Part shown: one piece after another, positions 1 to 12,471 of the stretch
Layout of the letters: every line of letters begins with the position of its first letter
How positions within the stretch are numbered: the first letter of the stretch is position 1
NCBI GenBank assembly: GCA_030737835.1
Contig: CM060851.1
Span: 248,001 to 312,000 of the forward strand
Direction of reading: 5' to 3'
Source: Acorus gramineus
Lineage: Eukaryota > Streptophyta > Magnoliopsida > Acorales > Acoraceae
Length of the DNA: 64,000 nt
Translations under genes and position numbers: made by a program
The notes under the pieces: model-generated
Told to the model about the DNA's origin: nothing
What the model saw: only the letters and a program-made list of their open reading frames with translations
Database searches by the model: none

Positions 1-566
1 GCTCCACGTCTTCCTCTCCCTCACCTGCTTTCTCATTTGCATCATCACCTGTGCCGTCGAGCAATACTCCAGTATTTGGATCTTCGACAGGATTCTCATT
101 CACCTCCGGAACCACTGCCTCCTCTTCATCAGGCTTTTCTTTCACCTCCTCAACAAACACGTCCTCTTCATCTGGGTTTCCATTCACTTCATCCACAATC
201 AACTCCACTCCTCCACAACCCATGTTTGGAATGCCTACTCAAGCCACTGGTTTTGTTCCCGGCTCACCAGGTAACAATGATCAGATGAGCGTTGAGGACA
301 GCGTGGCCGATGATTCATCCCTCAAGCCTAGCAGTGCTATGCCCATGATCCCAGCCTTTGGACAAACACCACCTCCACCCAATATGATGTTTGGCTCTCC
401 AGCAATTCCAACAGGAGGTGGTAACATGCAGAACCAATCTCCGTTTCTTCCCCAGGGTGGCATGGAGTTCACTACTGGGAGTTTCTCTTTGGGAAGTAGT
501 GGGCCCGCGGATAAGTCCAAGCGGAAAATGATTAGAGTTAACCGGGATAAACATCGGAAGAAGTGA
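1..566 (+). CDS. NUP1: FG-repeat nucleoporin, C-terminal exon (NUP1/NUP136-like), partial
   Basis: The window opens inside a reading frame that can be followed from base 3 to a TGA at 564-566, about 187 residues. The protein is rich in Ser, Thr, Pro, Gly and Phe. It has scattered FG-type motifs (PVFG, GFSF, FPF, MFG, AFG), typical of the disordered barrier-forming part of nuclear pore proteins. It ends in a short basic tail (KSKRKMIRVNRDKHRKK), which resembles the conserved end of plant NUP1/NUP136, the nuclear-basket nucleoporin that anchors pores and mRNA export factors. No folded domain is visible here. The N-terminal part lies outside the window, so the family call rests on FG composition plus the basic C-terminus. 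Another FG nucleoporin is possible but less likely. Confidence 0.8.
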   Translation, partial: STSSSPSPAFSFASSPVPSSNTPVFGSSTGFSFTSGTTASSSSGFSFTSSTNTSSSSGFPFTSSTINSTPPQPMFGMPTQATGFVPGSPGNNDQMSVEDSVADDSSLKPSSAMPMIPAFGQTPPPPNMMFGSPAIPTGGGNMQNQSPFLPQGGMEFTTGSFSLGSSGPADKSKRKMIRVNRDKHRKK

Positions 567-960
567 ATAAGAAGTGCTGCTCAGACTAGAGATTATCATT
601 TGGATATGTAAAGCCAAATCACTCAATCGGAGACGGGGTAAAACTTGGCTTCTTTGTTCTCTCATTTTTATCACGGTAGCATATCCTGGCATGGTTACAG
701 AGGGAGCTTGGTTTCTTTCGTCGCTTGGAGGTGCATTTGATTTTTCTTTTCATATTTGCTGTATTTTTGCTTGACATTTTTTTTCCTGTCATAATATTTT
801 GGAACTGGGGCTTGTGAGCGCATATTTTTGCAATTTTGATTGTTAGTTTGTAGTAGGAGTGAAGGAGCTTTTGGATTCTGATACCAGGTCTACTGGGGAA
901 GAGGCGCCGATGAAATGATAAAATGGTCTGCTCTGTAAACGTCAAATCTTTTGTATAATA
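567..960 (+). other. Probable 3' untranslated region of the nucleoporin gene
   Basis: About 400 bases after the nucleoporin stop show no coding pattern. They become T-rich and reach a TTGTATAATAGAAAA segment near 950-965 that could serve as a polyadenylation region. The transcript end cannot be fixed from sequence alone. Confidence 0.4.
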
Positions 961-1309
961 GAAAAAAGAAGGGGTGGTGTGTATCTCATAAGATGGGTGA
1001 TCTGAATGAGGATTATTGAGTCAATAGGCTTTTGAAATCATATAATGGCCTTGCAATATATTGGCTTAAAGCCAAGTATCCAATTGACTTGTCTTTTTTT
1101 CTTTTCCTTTCCTGGTGCATGCTTCACTAATCAGTATTCATTTTTTCATCCTGTCAGGTACAATCAAGGCATTCACTAGTTCTCTTTTCAACCATCCCAT
1201 TTATTTTATTTTATTTGGTTCATTATATTGTTATATGCCTCTGCCTTTTTCTTAATCTACTGCCAAAATGTGTCACATGACTCACATCTAATTTTTCAAA
1301 ATGTGGTCT

Positions 1310-1545
1310 ACCCTATTGGAAAGGGAGATTGTCTGGGAATCACACATGCACATAGAATGGGTCTCAATAACCTTCATGTCTGCAGTGATGCTCAGGCCAT
1401 TGTGAAGGTATATATTGGCAAGGGGAGGGAATAGGACCACCCCAGCTCCGAGAGAACTTATCTTTGATTAGATCCATGCACTTTAGTTTGGATCCTATTC
1501 AGTTCTACAAGGAGTGTTGCATTATTTTTAGAGAATTTTAATTTT
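1310..1545 (+). pseudogene. RNase H-like (RVT_3) relic of a retroelement
   Basis: The frame read through 1320-1434 gives GDCLGITHAHRMGLNNLHVC followed by SDAQAIVKV. This matches the usual plant LINE-type RNase H pattern in which an acidic/Leu helix is followed by 'l.v.sDa.aiV'. After the stop at 1432-1434, reading on in another frame gives fragments such as PRELIFD and IHAL that resemble the next part of the domain, interrupted by stops. It is a decayed fragment with no start codon and no complete element around it. The match is by eye only. Confidence 0.45.
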
Positions 1546-1758
1546 TTTTTGACCTTTAAACGGGCTTTGTTGAAACGCAGATTTTTCCCTTTTTTTTTGT
1601 TTTGATCCGTGGTGGTGTTATGTGGAGCACACGTATTCGTGCGTGGACTAGTCCATATATTGGCTCTGTACCGAGTGGCCGACTTATTAAGGGTTGGTTG
1701 GGCCGGGCTACGATTTTGTGTTTTTTTTATTTTTTATTTTTATTGATGAAATATATTA

Positions 1759-2023
1759 GGATAATGTTACTTATAGTCTTAATTCCAGTCTACATAAATT
1801 TTGATTTTTTAAAAAATAGTATATCATGTTTAATGAGGTACATGCTATTATACTAAAATAAGTATGTATTTTAATGAATTGTATGAATGTATTTATAGAA
1901 AACGTATACATTTTTTTATTGAAACATATACTACGTTAATGTGAGTATATACTCCTATGATTTTCTATCGAGGTATATGAGATTGGAATTGGGGCTGGAA
2001 GAAAAAATTGTGTAACATCATTC
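1759..2023 (+). mobile_element. Miniature inverted-repeat element, family A, copy 1
   Basis: It begins GGATAATGTTAC and ends GTAACATCATTC, so the ends are imperfect inverted repeats. The similarity continues inward (TTAATTCCAGTCT near the left end, the complement of AGATTGGAATTG near the right). The inside is AT-rich with the motif AATGAGGTACATGC. It is about 265 bp with no coding capacity. The same layout recurs at 3315-3634, 5541-5797, 27535-27766, 29246-29460 and 60360-60632, which supports a dispersed non-autonomous DNA transposon family. Confidence 0.65.
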
Positions 2024-4243
2024 TATATATTATGATATTTTTATTTTATATTATATAAATTATATTTTATACATAAAATATATTCTTAATAGACTAGATT
2101 TCAAGCTAACAAACCAGATCAAACTTCTTCTTATAAATTTTAACAATTCTAAATTTTAAAATTCAAATATTATCTTAAAAATTAATTTAATGTCAATTGA
2201 AATAATAAAGAAACATTTATATCCATAAAATAACTTTTCTTATTTTTTGGAGCAAATAACTCTTTCTATGACAACATAATTGATAATTTCAATTATAAAA
2301 TTTTTCTATCTCATCTTTATTCTTAAAAAAAAATCAAAATACACAACTTTAAGAACATTTCATTTTTTTTATTTTCTTGACATGTATATATGTATTTTGA
2401 ATATTTATTTGATATATAAATAATTACAAAAAAAAAAAAAAAAAACCCACCCCACACTGTTGTCCTCCAGTGACCAGTGCACAGAGGAGGCTAATCAAGC
2501 CTATCCTTTTGTTTTTCATTTTGTTCATAATGATGTATTTGATTGTCAGTGTGAATATATGTAAGAATGAGAGAGGCCTTTTTCACCCAATATATATATA
2601 TATATATATATGTTTTTTAAATTGCATGCCCAACCACATTCTGACAGTCAACACCACCCATTCAGAAAGAAAAAAACAAATGGCAAAAATACAAGCATGC
2701 ATGTTTTTTAGTGTCATATATTACACTGTATCTGAAATGTTGACGTTTCACTCTCTCTCTCTCATGCACGTGCACGCACACACAAATACAAGCATGCTTG
2801 GACTGGAAAATATGAGAGCTGATTCATTTTGAGCTTCATGCGCTATAATAATAATACAGTACATAGTGTATAGAATATATAATGTAAAATTTTTCATGTA
2901 AATTTTTTTTATCAATTTTTTAATAAGAAAAATATAATAACATATATTTTAATATATGATTCATTTTATATAATTATATGTATTTTAATGAATGAACGTG
3001 TGATTTTTTTTTAAAAAAATCCAATGTGCAGGGGATCACAATGAGTACTGTATGTATCATTTTTGAAGAATTATCCGTGGTCCCAACTTTAACACGCACT
3101 TTCATAAATGTTTCTAATTCATTCACCATGTCCTATTTTTTTGGCTACTTGGCTGTAATATCGCATGGTGAAATTTTAATGAATATTGAATTAGAAGGAA
3201 AAAAAAAGATTTTGCATGACTCAAGCATATTTTTAAACACCTCAAATGATCCCAATTTTAAAGGAAAAAAAAAAGAAAAAGTTTTTTTTGTGAACGGAAC
3301 AAAAATCTAATAAAAGTGTTTTTTTTGTTAGAACTTTAAAAACAGTTTCGTAAATATTATATTCAGTCATTTTTATCAATTAAACTAAAACCACATATAT
3401 TTTTATTTTAAAAAAATAGTAAACATGATTTAATGAGTAACATGCTTTAATAAAAAGTATATATCACTCTAATTTGAGTTGGATAAATTAATTTTTAATA
3501 AGTATAAAAAAAAATTAATAAGCTATATATATATGGTTTAATGAGACATATGTTTCACTAGATTTCTGACGAGGTATATAAGACTATATTTTAAAATACA
3601 TAAAAAAAAAAAAAATTGAGGTGTAACATGTCCAAATAGTTTTGAAATGAAAAGTTAATTTTCTAGTCAATTTTTAAAAGATTGACATAAAAAAAAAACA
3701 AGTTCTATTTTTAAAAGATGATGTTACACCTAGTCAATTGGGCAATCATTCTTGCATATATAATGTCACTCAACACATTATGTTCTACTATTTAAATATA
3801 TATCAATCCGAAAAACATAAAACTATGTATATTTAATTCGTTTTTAAGTATGCATTTTATGTTTGTAAAATTATGTATTTCATTACATAAATATATATAA
3901 TTCAAAGGAAAATTCAAACAGTGCGCAGGCCTAAAAAAAAATGTCAATCACTATACCTATAACCATTTTCATTTGCAAAAGTTATGCCTTACCCTTAACA
4001 AGCCAAAAGAACATCAACTCTCCACACCTGCTGCAGCTCAATTGAATATCCATTCATTAAATTGTCTGTAACTTTCAGTCCAATCATGATTCTGGTTGAT
4101 CAGTATACACGAGATATATATATATATTATAAAACAGACTTCCAAGCTCTTATGTTGCATAAATCATTCTAGAACATAATAAACAAAAAATTGAGAAGTT
4201 CAGGATTTAAGGAAGAACTCCTATTTAATCTGAATTTTTTTTT
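2024..4243. other. AT-rich intergenic spacer between nucleoporin and YABBY genes
   Basis: No convincing coding sequence is visible. The spacer holds a poly-A run near 2429-2445, a short TA repeat near 2590-2610, a CT repeat near 2750-2763, and one diverged family A element at 3315-3634. The two flanking genes are convergent, so both 3' ends point into this spacer. Confidence 0.6.
3315..3634 (+). mobile_element. Family A miniature element, diverged copy
   Basis: It contains TTTAATGAGTAACATGC and later TAATGAGACATATG, then ends with GAGGTGTAACATG. These parallel the internal and terminal motifs of the copy at 1759-2023. The left end is degraded, so the boundary is approximate. Confidence 0.5.
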
Positions 4244-7200
4244 TCAACACAAGCCTTGAGTCTTTTGGATTCCATCTGAAGCAAAGACTTCATCAATCTT
4301 CGCCGAATCATGGCCGTCAATGAAATTGATATGAGGGAGATATGCCCACTGCAAGAACAAACAGTTAGTTTGATCAGTAAAGCCAATTATCAAAGAAGAG
4401 TCAGTCATGGTTTCAAATTCATATAATTTGCATGTCATATATTATTATTATTTTGATAGAACAATGTAGTGTTAGAGATTCTAAAGTCACGTTTGCAACC
4501 AATTTTCAGAAACAGATTTATTATAAAAATGGTTCTCAACCAATTTTTTCATAAAAACTACACTCAACCAGCATTTTCATTATTATTATTGATTTTAACA
4601 CATTAAAATTAAAATCTAAAACCAAAAAGTAGAATTAAAACATTTAGAACCAATTTTTTTATCTAATCACAATAAAACGGGGACTTCAGATCTTGTTAAT
4701 ATGAAATCATGGAAGCAATTGACATAAATATTTTTCAGGCTGGAGATCAAATACTGCCAATATGAAATCTAAAGTAGGTTGTCACATTCACTATGGTACC
4801 ATGTTTGATGTTTATGAGGTCCAGGAGCATGTATAGTATATGATTTTTTTTTAATTCACTATGCTGCAACAGCTTTTCACTTCACCTATTTTTATTTTTA
4901 TATTATATAGACATCAGAGGCTTCTTACCTGAACTTATGAAAATATTGATTCAGTTGAATTGGTTTCTAGAAAATCATAACAAAGGACAAACACATTCAT
5001 GAAACATTAAGTGACAATAGCTTTGAATGATTTACACTGTCATCTACTATAGTTCATTCATTGATAATTGAATTGCTCCATTTATGATTTTGTTAATTGA
5101 CCTTCAAATTATAATTAGATAACTCCAGAAATTAATGTAGTTCCCAAGATGGGTAGCATTCACTTTGAATCATTTTCATCTTACTCATCTCATTAAATCT
5201 TTAGTCACAAGATATATACATTTTTTTTGTATCCTTACTATACAGTAGCTCAGTTGTTAACAAAAGAATGTGCAACAAAAAGGTCATAGATTCGAGTCAC
5301 AGCATTTACCTATGAAAAGAAAAACTATAGCATTCTCCATATCACTCACATTTTTTGCTGCAGCACTGAAAGCTTCCCTGTGGCTAATGTCTGGATTACC
5401 AGCTTTGATCCTTTGTATCTCCTCCCTAAGATAATGTATAAACAAAAATTAAAAAATTAAAAACAATAATAAAAAATGACATCAATTAAGAAAATGAAAC
5501 CATGGGCTTGAGACAAACTATATAAGGAAAACAATAAAGAGTGTTGTTACACACATGTTTTTTTGTCGATAGAAAATCATCGAAATATACTCACATTAGC
5601 GAGATATGTACTTTAATAGATATTTTTCACATTTTCTATAAATACATCCATGCAATTCATTGTAAAATATGCTTTAATTTTTTTTTTTTATAAAAGTATG
5701 TATGTCAATAGAGGTATACTATTTTTTAAAAAAATTCAAATATATGTAGACTGAAATTAAGGCTGAAAAATATAATAGGCTGTACGTAGCATTATCCAAC
5801 AATAAATAATCGGATGATGCGAATTCAGAATACTCACTTGATGAATCTGTTATAAGCAGAAGGAACTCGCTGCCTCTTCTCAGGGGCTGCTTTATGAAAC
5901 ATCATGTTAGAGTAGATGAATGATATGTGAATGATGTTAAAATAGGTCATATCATATGTTATTTTGTCTAAAATTTCATTTCTTTATGAACTCCATTAAG
6001 GTTGGATAAGTGTTGCATCACTAATCAAATAAATATTTAAGAAATGTTGAAGAGGAGGAGGAGATACATACGATGCACAGACACTGCTCTCTTTTGATTG
6101 ATCTCTTGAGAGTTCGTCACAGAGGTACTGTCATCTTTGGATGAAGAAGCCCCTTCAGTACTTGGGTTGTGATTCTGGAAATACATTTTGTTAGTTTTTT
6201 TTTTTAGAGAAATCGTGGGCGTATCTTCATTTCAATGTAAAATCCAAGTAATACATGTTTGAATGAGCGAGCAAACATAAAACATAACTGAAGTGGAATA
6301 GAAAGAGAAGGGAAGAGCGCCCGTGGTGTAGCTAGAAATGTCCGGGCAGGTTTGTATATTTTGTTGTTAGTTTCTCTTTCTTGTCATAATCGCAGGAAGA
6401 AAAAAGAATACCTATGTATATATCTTATTAGATATCGTTGGTATTCAATGAGTAACTAACATGTCACTTAAGTTTGTCATATTTTTCAATCACATGTGAG
6501 TATGTGAGACTGATGAGACTTGATTGAGTCCAACCCTGAATCTCTTCTCCTATATACTTATCTTAGCATGCACCCCCATTGAAATCATTTTAGCAACTAT
6601 TACAGGAAAAAAAGTTATACATGTACATGTTCTTTCCCATTTCAGAAAATTATACTTGGACTCAAAAAAAAAAAAAAAAAAAAAAGAAAAAAGAAAAGGG
6701 AAGACAAGTTTGGATAAAAAAAAACCCCAATCTGTGTCATTATGTGAAGCTCACAGTGCCCACCTGTTCACACAAGTAAACACATTTCATGCATGTCAAA
6801 TGAAATAAGAATGGGCTCCATATTGAATCTTCAAAAACAATGACAAAGTGAGCATTGCTTGTTTAGTCCTTGCTGCTTTGTTTGCAGCTCAACAAGCACT
6901 TACAAAGCACATGCAATAGAGTGCATTGATCCTTACACATATATGTATATATGTATGTATGCATATACATGTGTGTGTGTGGAACAAATACCTGAACATC
7001 TTGAAAGGGGAGTGATGGAAGCAAGGCTCCCATGTTCACTGAGAGCAGATTAAGGCAATGCCCACATCTCACAGTGACCATGTTCAACAAACTATTCCCT
7101 GGAACACTAACCTACAAATGACGTAACACACAAAATATCAATAGTTGTCCACATAAAACAACAGCAGAACTGTGTAGCACATCCAAAGAAAACAAAAAAA

Positions 7201-8887
7201 AATGTAAAAAAAAGACCTCCATGGATGTATATATGATTTGATAGTTACATTGGACAAAACCTTTGAGAATGAGTGGAAGAGACCAACAAAAGAAATTTAA
7301 GGTTTTTGTGAATCCATGTGGAAGTAGATGTTGTGGTTTAAAGAGAAGAAGAAGAAGAACCACTATTGTTCCTTTTTATATGTGATGATGATTTGATAAA
7401 ATCAAAAGAAGACATCACTCATGCACAAGGACCCCTCACTCACATGGGCAGCAACTTCTGATATAAATATATAATATAATATAATATAATATAATATAAT
7501 TATACTACACAGACAAAGATATAAATGAAGGGGCCATCGTGAAATGATGATTGAAAAGGTTCTTGTCGTTTCACACATTTTCCATAGTCCCCCACCCTCC
7601 ATACTTTCCATGCTTGACAGACAAAGCATTGAAAGGCTTTTTTTTTAAGAAAAAAAAAACATACATGCACTGCAAAAAACACACCCCACACAGAAGGAAA
7701 ACGACAACACAAAAGTACCCATTAGAGGGCATGATAAGAACAAATGTCACAAATAATGAAATAAATAGTCATGGATTCATCATTAGATCTCTTTTCTCCG
7801 TTTGAGAATCCCAATGTGTTGGTCTTCCCAACGAAAGCAAAAATGAAGAGGCTGTAATACCAAAAAAAAAAGAAAAGAAAAGAAAAGAAATGAAGAGGGT
7901 GTGTGTTGTGTGTGTGCGTGTGTGTGAGAGAGAGAGTCTCAGGAGGGTTGCTAAAGGAGGCCTTGCTATATATGATAAAAGGTGTGCTTTTGGTTTAGCA
8001 AATATTGGAAAGTAAGGGAAGAGAAGGGGCCCCAAAAGTCTGTTAAATATTGGGAAGCAAATGTGAAGATGTTATAAAATGCACTGAGAATGATAAGTAG
8101 AACTAAAAATAATCAAGAAAATGAAACACTGAGAAAGATGAACCATACTGATACAAATTGGATTGATTTTAGATACTGATGAAACCAACAAGCATAATAA
8201 TAATAATAATGTCTATGATGTGGTTGACTTTATTTAATTTGATAAGTGTTTAGTAAATCAGCTGATATCAGTTGTGACATGTGAACAATGAAAATGTTGG
8301 AACATAAAAATTTCAATCTAAATCAAGGTATGCTAACTTATCAAAGCCCAGCTCACTCTTGGACTGATCATATATACAGCAACAAAATGAGTAAACAATA
8401 ATATTGAATGGATTTGATTGTGGTGCATGCAAGAAGACTCCATGTCATAAGTAGACAACATTAGTATCTCTTTCATACAGTGAGCACCATGAATGAATGA
8501 TGGCCTGAAACACATACTGTTAAATTCATCACTTTTGATGGACCAATAATCAATATTAGTAACAATTCCATGTATGCCTTGTCCAGACACATCTTCACAT
8601 AATATATGAATCTTTTACAGGACAAACTCTATAAATTCATTCTACATGATATATATATATATGTGTGTGTGTCAATTATACTAATTTTCATATATATGGG
8701 TGCTACTAAATTTCTCTCGAACCTGCAATTTTCAATCATCGAAAAGAAAATGAACAACAACAACAACAACAACCCGAGCATATATGAGTGATACATATAT
8801 AAGCAGATTAAGCAATACCGCCAAGATTGTACTGCAGAAGCTGCAGTGAACATAGCAAATACGTTCGTCGGCGGACATCGTATTCAT
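4244..8887 (-). CDS. YAB2: YABBY2-like transcription factor, six exons
   Basis: Exons on the minus strand: 8819-8887, 6992-7111, 6072-6174, 5838-5886, 5350-5425 and 4244-4348 (522 nt, 173 aa). All junctions are GT-AG and in phase. The start at 8887 follows an in-frame TAG; a second Met lies at codon 4. Residues 15-42 form the C2C2 zinc finger (CSFC and CGHC). Residues 98-146 form the HMG-like YABBY domain, with [17 protein letters not shown] and [24 protein letters not shown] proteins act in the nucleus and set abaxial identity and lateral-organ growth. The start MSADER plus CYVHC points to the YAB2 clade rather than CRC, INO or FIL. The tail after the domain reads WAYLPHINF instead of the common WAHFPHIHFGL, then about 25 less conserved residues. 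The first intron is long (1.7 kb), as is common in this family. Confidence 0.93.
5541..5797 (-). mobile_element. Family A miniature element inside YABBY intron 4
   Basis: On the plus strand it starts GTGTTGTTACAC and ends GTAGCATTATCC, the reverse orientation of the copy at 1759-2023. Inside it carries TATGTACTTTAATAGAT and ATGTAGACTGAAATTAAGG, which match the complement of copy 1. It is about 257 bp and sits in the intron between exons 4 and 5 of the YABBY2-like gene. Confidence 0.65.
7112..8818 (-). other. Intron 1 of the YABBY2-like gene with simple repeats
   Basis: No coding sequence is seen. It contains a TATAA pentanucleotide run at about 7466-7502, a GT/GA-rich purine tract at about 7898-7936, and an AAC trinucleotide run at about 8755-8773. 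Long first introns of YABBY genes can hold regulatory sites, but none can be named here. Confidence 0.5.
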
Positions 8888-9180
8888 TCTCTCCTAAGAA
8901 AGATTAAAGAGAGGGTCTGTATAAGTTTTTTTAAAAAAGAAGAAGATTGGATTTGAAGGTGAGTTTTGGTTGTTTGTATGTATGGAAGTGGTTTTAGGGT
9001 ATTGGTCGAGAAGTTTTTTTTTTTTTGGTACTGTTGGAAAGAGAGAGAGGTTGGAGAGAAGGGGTTATATGAATGTGAATGGAATGAATGAGTGGTGGGA
9101 CTGTTTTTCTTTACCCTACTGTGCCATACTCTCTCTTTCTCTGTCTCACTCTCTCTCTCTCTTTTCTGTGTGAAGATGAT
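8888..9180 (-). promoter_or_regulatory. Probable 5' UTR/promoter-proximal region of the YABBY gene, GA-rich on the gene strand
   Basis: Just upstream of the YABBY start, plus-strand 9127-9168 is almost pure CT. On the gene strand this reads as a long GAGA-type tract. Such tracts are common in plant 5' leaders and bind BPC/GAGA factors in other plants. No TATA box can be assigned with confidence. Confidence 0.4.
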
Positions 9181-12100
9181 GGACATGTGGGGTTGTAGGG
9201 TGGTGAATTTATGATATTTATCAATGTTTTTAAATTTTAATAATTCATTAAACCGAAAAAATAAATTGATTTAGAGTCACTGGTTTAACTATTGGATTAA
9301 CCAGATTTGAACCATGGCATTATCATGATATAATAAATATATTAATTACTATTAAATTAATAATTTTTTAAAAATATAAAATATTTTAGAAAATATTTTA
9401 ATAGCATGAGACTTTTATATAAAATCTAATTTTTACTAAGTTTTGATTTTTAAAGAGTAATCAATCTTACTTTTTGTGAATAAAGAACCAACATGTTTAA
9501 TTAACCAGTATCTTAGCTTGTTCTAAAAAACTATTGATTGATCTGGTGAATTGATTGGTTTTTGTGGATTTTTTATATTGTCAGGTTTTGAATATAAACG
9601 ATGGAATTTGTCAGGTCGTGTTTCAAATTAAAACACACACATATGTTTAGAGAGATGCCAAACTTCATTGGATCCTATTTTGTATTTGAAGTTACCAAAA
9701 GCATCCACCATTTTAATATGTCAGTATCTGAAAGCAGCAGCAGCAGCAGCAGCAATGCAACAATAATGATTTCAATTACCTTGATCTTAAGTAACTATTA
9801 AAAAAAATTGCATTTCACAGTAAGTTAGCCTAAAAAATATACTATATATCTTGTTGATGTTCCACCTGAAATGATAAATAAGATCACATCATTTTGGGAG
9901 AACTCCTTCAATTCACATGGAATAAAATAAATCCTAAAATAAGATCCTTCAATTCACATCTTTTAGAATCTCCACATTCTAATATTGCAACCAAACATGA
10001 CCTAAAAATAAAAAATATGCTAATTAAAATTCTAAATACTAAAATAAGATTCTAAAAATCTAAAATGCGCATTTCATTAATAAAATGTGGTTATTATGAC
10101 CGTAAATATAGTAAATTACTATCAATGATAAATCCTCATAAGAAAATTGTATCTGAGGATTGAATTGGAATTTTCAAATCACATCACCTTTAAATGATCT
10201 CTCTAGGCCTGTTCTACATCAATAAAAATCTCTTCAATACTAAAAACACATGGTTAGATCCTTGTATTATTAAAATGTATATATAATGCAATATTCAATA
10301 TTTAATTGTATAACCAATATATACACCTTGAATTATGGTTTAAGTAACCTCAAAAGTGGTCTCAAACATAGTGCTCTAGCAAACATGATAAAATCCTGAG
10401 AACCATATATTAGAATCTTATCCAATTCCTTCCCTCCCAACATTATAATTGTAAATAGAGGCACTCTCTTTTAGAAAAAAAAAATTCAATTAAAATTATG
10501 TAAAGTACTAAAGTATTTTGTATATTATAAATGAATAGACTATAAGAATTATTTATATGAATACTGAAATCAAGAGTTCTTGAAGAAGGGGCTACAACTC
10601 ATGAAAGGGCCATATAGTAAGAATATAATAAACCATCTTGATGGTGACCTTGATGAATTTAGTTACTTCAAATCACATTCATGAATAATAATAATAACAA
10701 TAATCATAATAATAAAAAGTTAGTCAATATTGATTGGCTTGGACTTGGAGGATAAGCTTGAAAAAAAATATGAATTGTTTTTCATGATGTAGGAATTGTC
10801 AATTGAATTCGATGGATGATTTTTACTGTTTATCTAATTTTGTACTTTGAAAATGGTTTTTTCAAAGTACAAAATAATGGATACGGAGAATTTTTTTTCA
10901 TGAATTTTTGTTTTTTATTTGAAGTCTATCTCTTCCTCTCTCTCTCTCTCTCTGAAATTATGTTGTGTTGATGCTCCATGACATATATAATATAATTAAG
11001 TTGATTATATATTATATAATAAGAAGATATCACTCTCACCACTTGCCCTTTGTTGGAGATAGTGATACTTAGACTTAGCTAGGCCACATAAATATTGTGA
11101 CTTTGATATCTCTCTTCTCCTTTATTTTCATTTTATTTCCTGAATCATACTATATGTTATGAAATAATTAATAACCTTATTGTCAGTTCATTAGCTGTTG
11201 ATGAAATGTTTCACATTTTAAACTCCAAAAGCAACACAAGTGTCACAAGAACTGATTAGGTAAGACTTTTGTGTCTGCTTGCAGAGACACTAATTTTCTA
11301 GTCGTCAAACATTTAAAACATCATTTTTTATTTTTTATTTTAATTTTAAATTGTTGTGAACATCACATCTGTTGGTTTCCATGAATCTGGTGATTAAAAT
11401 AAATTAATAAAAGTACTCATTGAGAAAATAAAAAAAAGTCACTTCAATCATCAAAGCAAGGCCTGTCGAGAATTTATGTTACATATTTTGGATTCATGAG
11501 CTCGTGCATCCTCATTTTTTAAACTATTATGTGTTTGTTGATTGAAATTCATTGGCACAAATTTGACCAACCCCTATTTGTTTTTCCAGTATAATAAAAT
11601 CCTTTATGTCACATTATAAGTTTTCAATTGTGTGAAGAGTGGGGCCAAAGGGTGTCTTAAGATATTGAAATGGAGATATTTTTGTTGCAAAAGTAAACAA
11701 TAGGACAAACAAACAGTAACTAACAACAGCAATAGTAGTACGTATTAATAATAACATTGATGTTACACATTATCATATTTATAAGTGTAATTAGGGCCGA
11801 AGATTAGTAAATTTAGATGAATCCTAAGCCAACCTATAAAATGGGGTTCCAATTCATTTATATTAAAAAAAATTAAATGCAAAAAAATATTTTTGTACCG
11901 TACATAAAAATCAAAGTTAAAACAAAATTATAAAATAAAAAATGAAGAATAATAAATTTTAAAAAATATGATTAAAAAATAATAAATGAAAAAATAGAAA
12001 CAAAACAACAAAAAATATAACATAATTGAAAACTAGAACGTATTCAAAGATAGAAATGCATTTTGTTTTTTTTTGAAAAAGAACAAAAAAAAAAAAATCC

Positions 12101-12373
12101 TTCAAGGGATTTGTTGTTAAAAAAAAAATCAAAGATCATCTATTTATAAACAAATAAATAAATCCTATAAAATAGGAATAAAAAATATGATTTTAAAATT
12201 AGAAAAAAATAAAATTAAGTAAATGAGTAGATATATTTAAATTTTAAAAAAAAATTAATTTTTTTTTATAATCAAAATGCTTAATATATAAGAAAAACAA
12301 ATCCCAGATTTTGGGACCCTCTTTGAGAAGGGGCCCTTGACTGCAGTGCGTGCAATTCCACCTATGTCAAATA

Positions 12374-12471
<98 letters not shown>

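Noticed and set aside
2470..2832. Open frame of 120 codons in the first spacer
   Set aside because: Low-complexity, crosses TA and CT microsatellites, no recognisable domain or splice context.
9601..9801. Open frame with a poly-Ser run
   Set aside because: The Ser run comes from an AGC microsatellite and nothing around it looks coding.
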